From the NCBI GenBank assembly GCA_910577415.1, contig CAJTLK010000093.1:1-6783 (forward strand): a DNA stretch of 6,783 bases. Reading direction: 5' to 3'. Shown here piece after piece: positions 5,242 through 6,783 of this stretch. The DNA comes from an uncultured Oscillospiraceae bacterium. Its GTDB lineage: Bacteria; Bacillota; Clostridia; Oscillospirales; Oscillospiraceae. The notes beneath the pieces were generated by a model. That model was not told where the DNA came from and did no database searches. It saw only the letters and a list, made by a program, of their open reading frames with translations. Each line of letters begins with the position of its first letter. The first letter of the stretch is position 1. Made by a program: the position numbers and the translations under genes.

Positions 5242-6633
5242 ATGGAGGCTCTGAGCATACGGCAGCTTCTGGAGGCGGTGAATGGCCGATTTTTGGGCGA
5301 CTTTGCCGAATTGGACGCCACAGTGGACAAGGTGGAGACCGACAGCCGCACCATCACCCCAGGCGCCCTTTTTCTACCCATCGTGGGTGAGCGGTTTGAC
5401 GGCCACGCCTATATCGACCAGGCCCTGGCAGCCGGCGCGGCTGGCTGCTTTACCCAGCGGGAGCGGGATAGCTATCTGCCGGGAAAGTTCTATATCAAAG
5501 TAGACTCCACCCACCGGGCCCTTCGGGACCTGGCGGTGTGGTACAAGCACCGCTTTGACATTCCTGTGGTAGCCATCACCGGCAGCGTGGGAAAGACCAC
5601 CACAAAAGACATGATCGCCGCCGTGCTCAGTGAGAAGTTCAACGTTTTGAAGACTGAGGGCAATAAAAATAACGACATTGGTCTGCCCCTGACCCTGCTG
5701 CGGCTGGAAAGGGAGCATGAGATCGCCGTGCTGGAGTTGGGCATCAACCATGTGGGGGAGATGGAGTACCTCTCTGGTATGGCCCAGGCCGATGTGTGCG
5801 TCATCACCAACATCGGCGACTCCCATATTGAGAACTTTGGCGACAGGGAGACCACTCTGGCGGAGAAGTCGAAAATATTTACCCACGCCCAGCCCGGAGC
5901 CATGGCCGTTCTCAGCGGCGACGATCCCCTGCTGCTGCGCCTCCGGGACAGGACCCCCGGGAAGGCGGTATTCTGCGGGCAGGGAGTGGGGCTGGATTAC
6001 CACGCCGGGGAACTGGAGAGCGATTGGAAGAGCCAGGTGAGCTGCCGGGTGGACACCCCCACGGACAGCTGCCATATGGTCATTCCCGCCCTGGGTGAGC
6101 ACATGGTTTATCCCACCCTGATGGCCGCCGCCGTTGGTGAGCATTTTGGTATGACCCTGCCCGAGATCGCCGCCGGGGTGCGGAATTTCGCCCCCACCAA
6201 GATGCGGATGAATGTCCTGGACCGGGGCGAGGGGATCACCATCCTGGATGACGCCTACAACGCCAATCCCCAGTCCATGCGGGCGGCTATCGAGGTGCTG
6301 GACGGTTATACCGGAGGGTACAAGGTGGCGGTGTTGGGAGATATGTTTGAGTTGGGTCCCCTGGCCGCCGTGCTCCATGCCGGAGTAGGGGAGTACCTGG
6401 GACGTAGCCGCATTGATTGCCTGGTGGCGGTAGGGGAAGAGGCTAAGAACATCTACGACGCCGCTATCAGTTCCCAGGTGCCGGAGTGCTATTACTTTGA
6501 AACAAAGGAAAAAGCAGTACTGACGCTCCACGATCTGCTCCGGCCTGGGACCACCATATTGGTGAAGGCCAGTCGGGGCATGGAATTTGAATTCATTGTA
6601 GATTATTTAAAAGGTATTACCAAGGAAGCATAA
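5242..6633 (+). CDS. murF: UDP-N-acetylmuramoyl-tripeptide--D-alanyl-D-alanine ligase
   Basis: MurF adds D-Ala-D-Ala to UDP-MurNAc-tripeptide with ATP, the last cytoplasmic step in making the pentapeptide precursor. The 463-residue product has the normal three-domain length. Seen in order: DSR (34-36) in the UDP-binding domain; P-loop GSVGKTTTK (114-122); NKNNDIGLPL (141-150); ELG (165-167); NIGDSHIENFGD (190-201); a likely carbamylated Lys in AEKSKIF (207-213); DDAYNANPQSM (336-346), which is highly typical of MurF; VLGDMFELG (364-372); and VKASRGM (441-447). Two departures stand out. The ATP-site HNxxN motif of Mur ligases reads HMVYP (287-291), and the usual AKxEI reads EKSKI. The ATG start has AGGAGG directly after the ddl stop, 5 bases upstream. 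It is cotranscribed with ddl and probably with the ABC gene 12 bases downstream. Confidence 0.96.
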   Translation: MEALSIRQLLEAVNGRFLGDFAELDATVDKVETDSRTITPGALFLPIVGERFDGHAYIDQALAAGAAGCFTQRERDSYLPGKFYIKVDSTHRALRDLAVWYKHRFDIPVVAITGSVGKTTTKDMIAAVLSEKFNVLKTEGNKNNDIGLPLTLLRLEREHEIAVLELGINHVGEMEYLSGMAQADVCVITNIGDSHIENFGDRETTLAEKSKIFTHAQPGAMAVLSGDDPLLLRLRDRTPGKAVFCGQGVGLDYHAGELESDWKSQVSCRVDTPTDSCHMVIPALGEHMVYPTLMAAAVGEHFGMTLPEIAAGVRNFAPTKMRMNVLDRGEGITILDDAYNANPQSMRAAIEVLDGYTGGYKVAVLGDMFELGPLAAVLHAGVGEYLGRSRIDCLVAVGEEAKNIYDAAISSQVPECYYFETKEKAVLTLHDLLRPGTTILVKASRGMEFEFIVDYLKGITKEA

Positions 6634-6645
6634 GCGGGAGAAGCT

Positions 6646-6783
6646 ATGATAGACATCTCAGTCAGCGGCCTCACTATCGAGTTTGAGGTAGGCAGAAAAA
6701 TTTTAGACGGCCTCACCTTCCAGGTGGACCAGGGGGAGCGGGTGGGCTTGCTGGGCCGGAACGGCGCGGGCAAGACCACTTTG
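6646..6783 (+). CDS. ABC-type ATPase, probably ABC-F class, 5' fragment
   Basis: Forty-six codons are visible before the window ends, with no stop. The start is ATG with GGGAG five bases upstream. The peptide begins MIDISVSGLTIEFEVG and reaches an intact Walker A motif GRNGAGKTTL at residues 37-46. A VGRKILDGLTFQVDQGERVGLLG stretch precedes it, and this arrangement is shared by all ABC ATPases. The soluble N-terminus with the nucleotide-binding domain at once, and the wording ILDGL(T/S)FQV, resemble the duplicated ABC-F proteins that act on the ribosome; this is inference, as the second domain and linker are outside the window. An ABC transporter ATPase subunit is the alternative. It lies 12 bases after murF and is probably in the same transcript. 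Confidence 0.75.
   Translation, partial: MIDISVSGLTIEFEVGRKILDGLTFQVDQGERVGLLGRNGAGKTTL

Noticed and set aside
5374..6531. Minus-strand open frame of 385 codons opposite murF
   Set aside because: murF has complete family motifs across this span. The reverse frame is rich in Gly, His and Gln as expected of a GC-rich shadow, with no convincing start or domain.

Overview
The window is a GC-rich stretch of bacterial chromosome carrying housekeeping genes. Strong AGGAGG-type ribosome binding sites, GTG/TTG/ATG start usage, a sigma-70/sigma-A style promoter set and the protein sequences all point to a Gram-positive Firmicute. The closest resemblance, judged from memory of protein families and not from a search, is to gut Clostridia of the Oscillospiraceae type (Flavonifractor / Pseudoflavonifractor-like). 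I see no mobile element, CRISPR array, phage gene or toxin-antitoxin pair.

Layout. The left edge (1-37, minus strand) is the 5' half of a tRNA-Gly(UCC), cut by the window start. It has its own consensus promoter at 70-99 and a hairpin-forming 5' leader. Next, also on the minus strand, is a three-gene purine/RNA-modification operon transcribed right to left: purA (adenylosuccinate synthetase, 2629-3930), a CofE-like gamma-glutamyl ligase whose ATG overlaps the purA TGA (1439-2632), and an RlmI-type rRNA cytosine methyltransferase (148-1380). A 10-bp GC-rich hairpin lies between the last two. A 253-bp intergenic region (3931-4183) holds back-to-back promoters. To its right, on the plus strand, is a cell-wall operon: ddl (D-alanine--D-alanine ligase, TTG start, 4184-5230), murF (5242-6633) and the first 46 codons of an ABC-type ATPase, probably of the ABC-F class, running off the right edge.

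How the genes work together. Ddl makes D-Ala-D-Ala and MurF attaches it to UDP-MurNAc-tripeptide, so these two adjacent genes encode consecutive steps of peptidoglycan precursor synthesis. PurA commits IMP to AMP synthesis using GTP and aspartate. The CofE-like protein belongs to a family of GTP-dependent glutamate ligases; its substrate here is unknown, because no other coenzyme F420 gene is visible. RlmI-type enzymes methylate 23S rRNA.

I did not find a convincing new system. The points most worth a second look are the CofE-like ligase translationally coupled to purA, active-site sequence departures in PurA and MurF, the intra-operon hairpin, and the hairpin leader of the tRNA gene.
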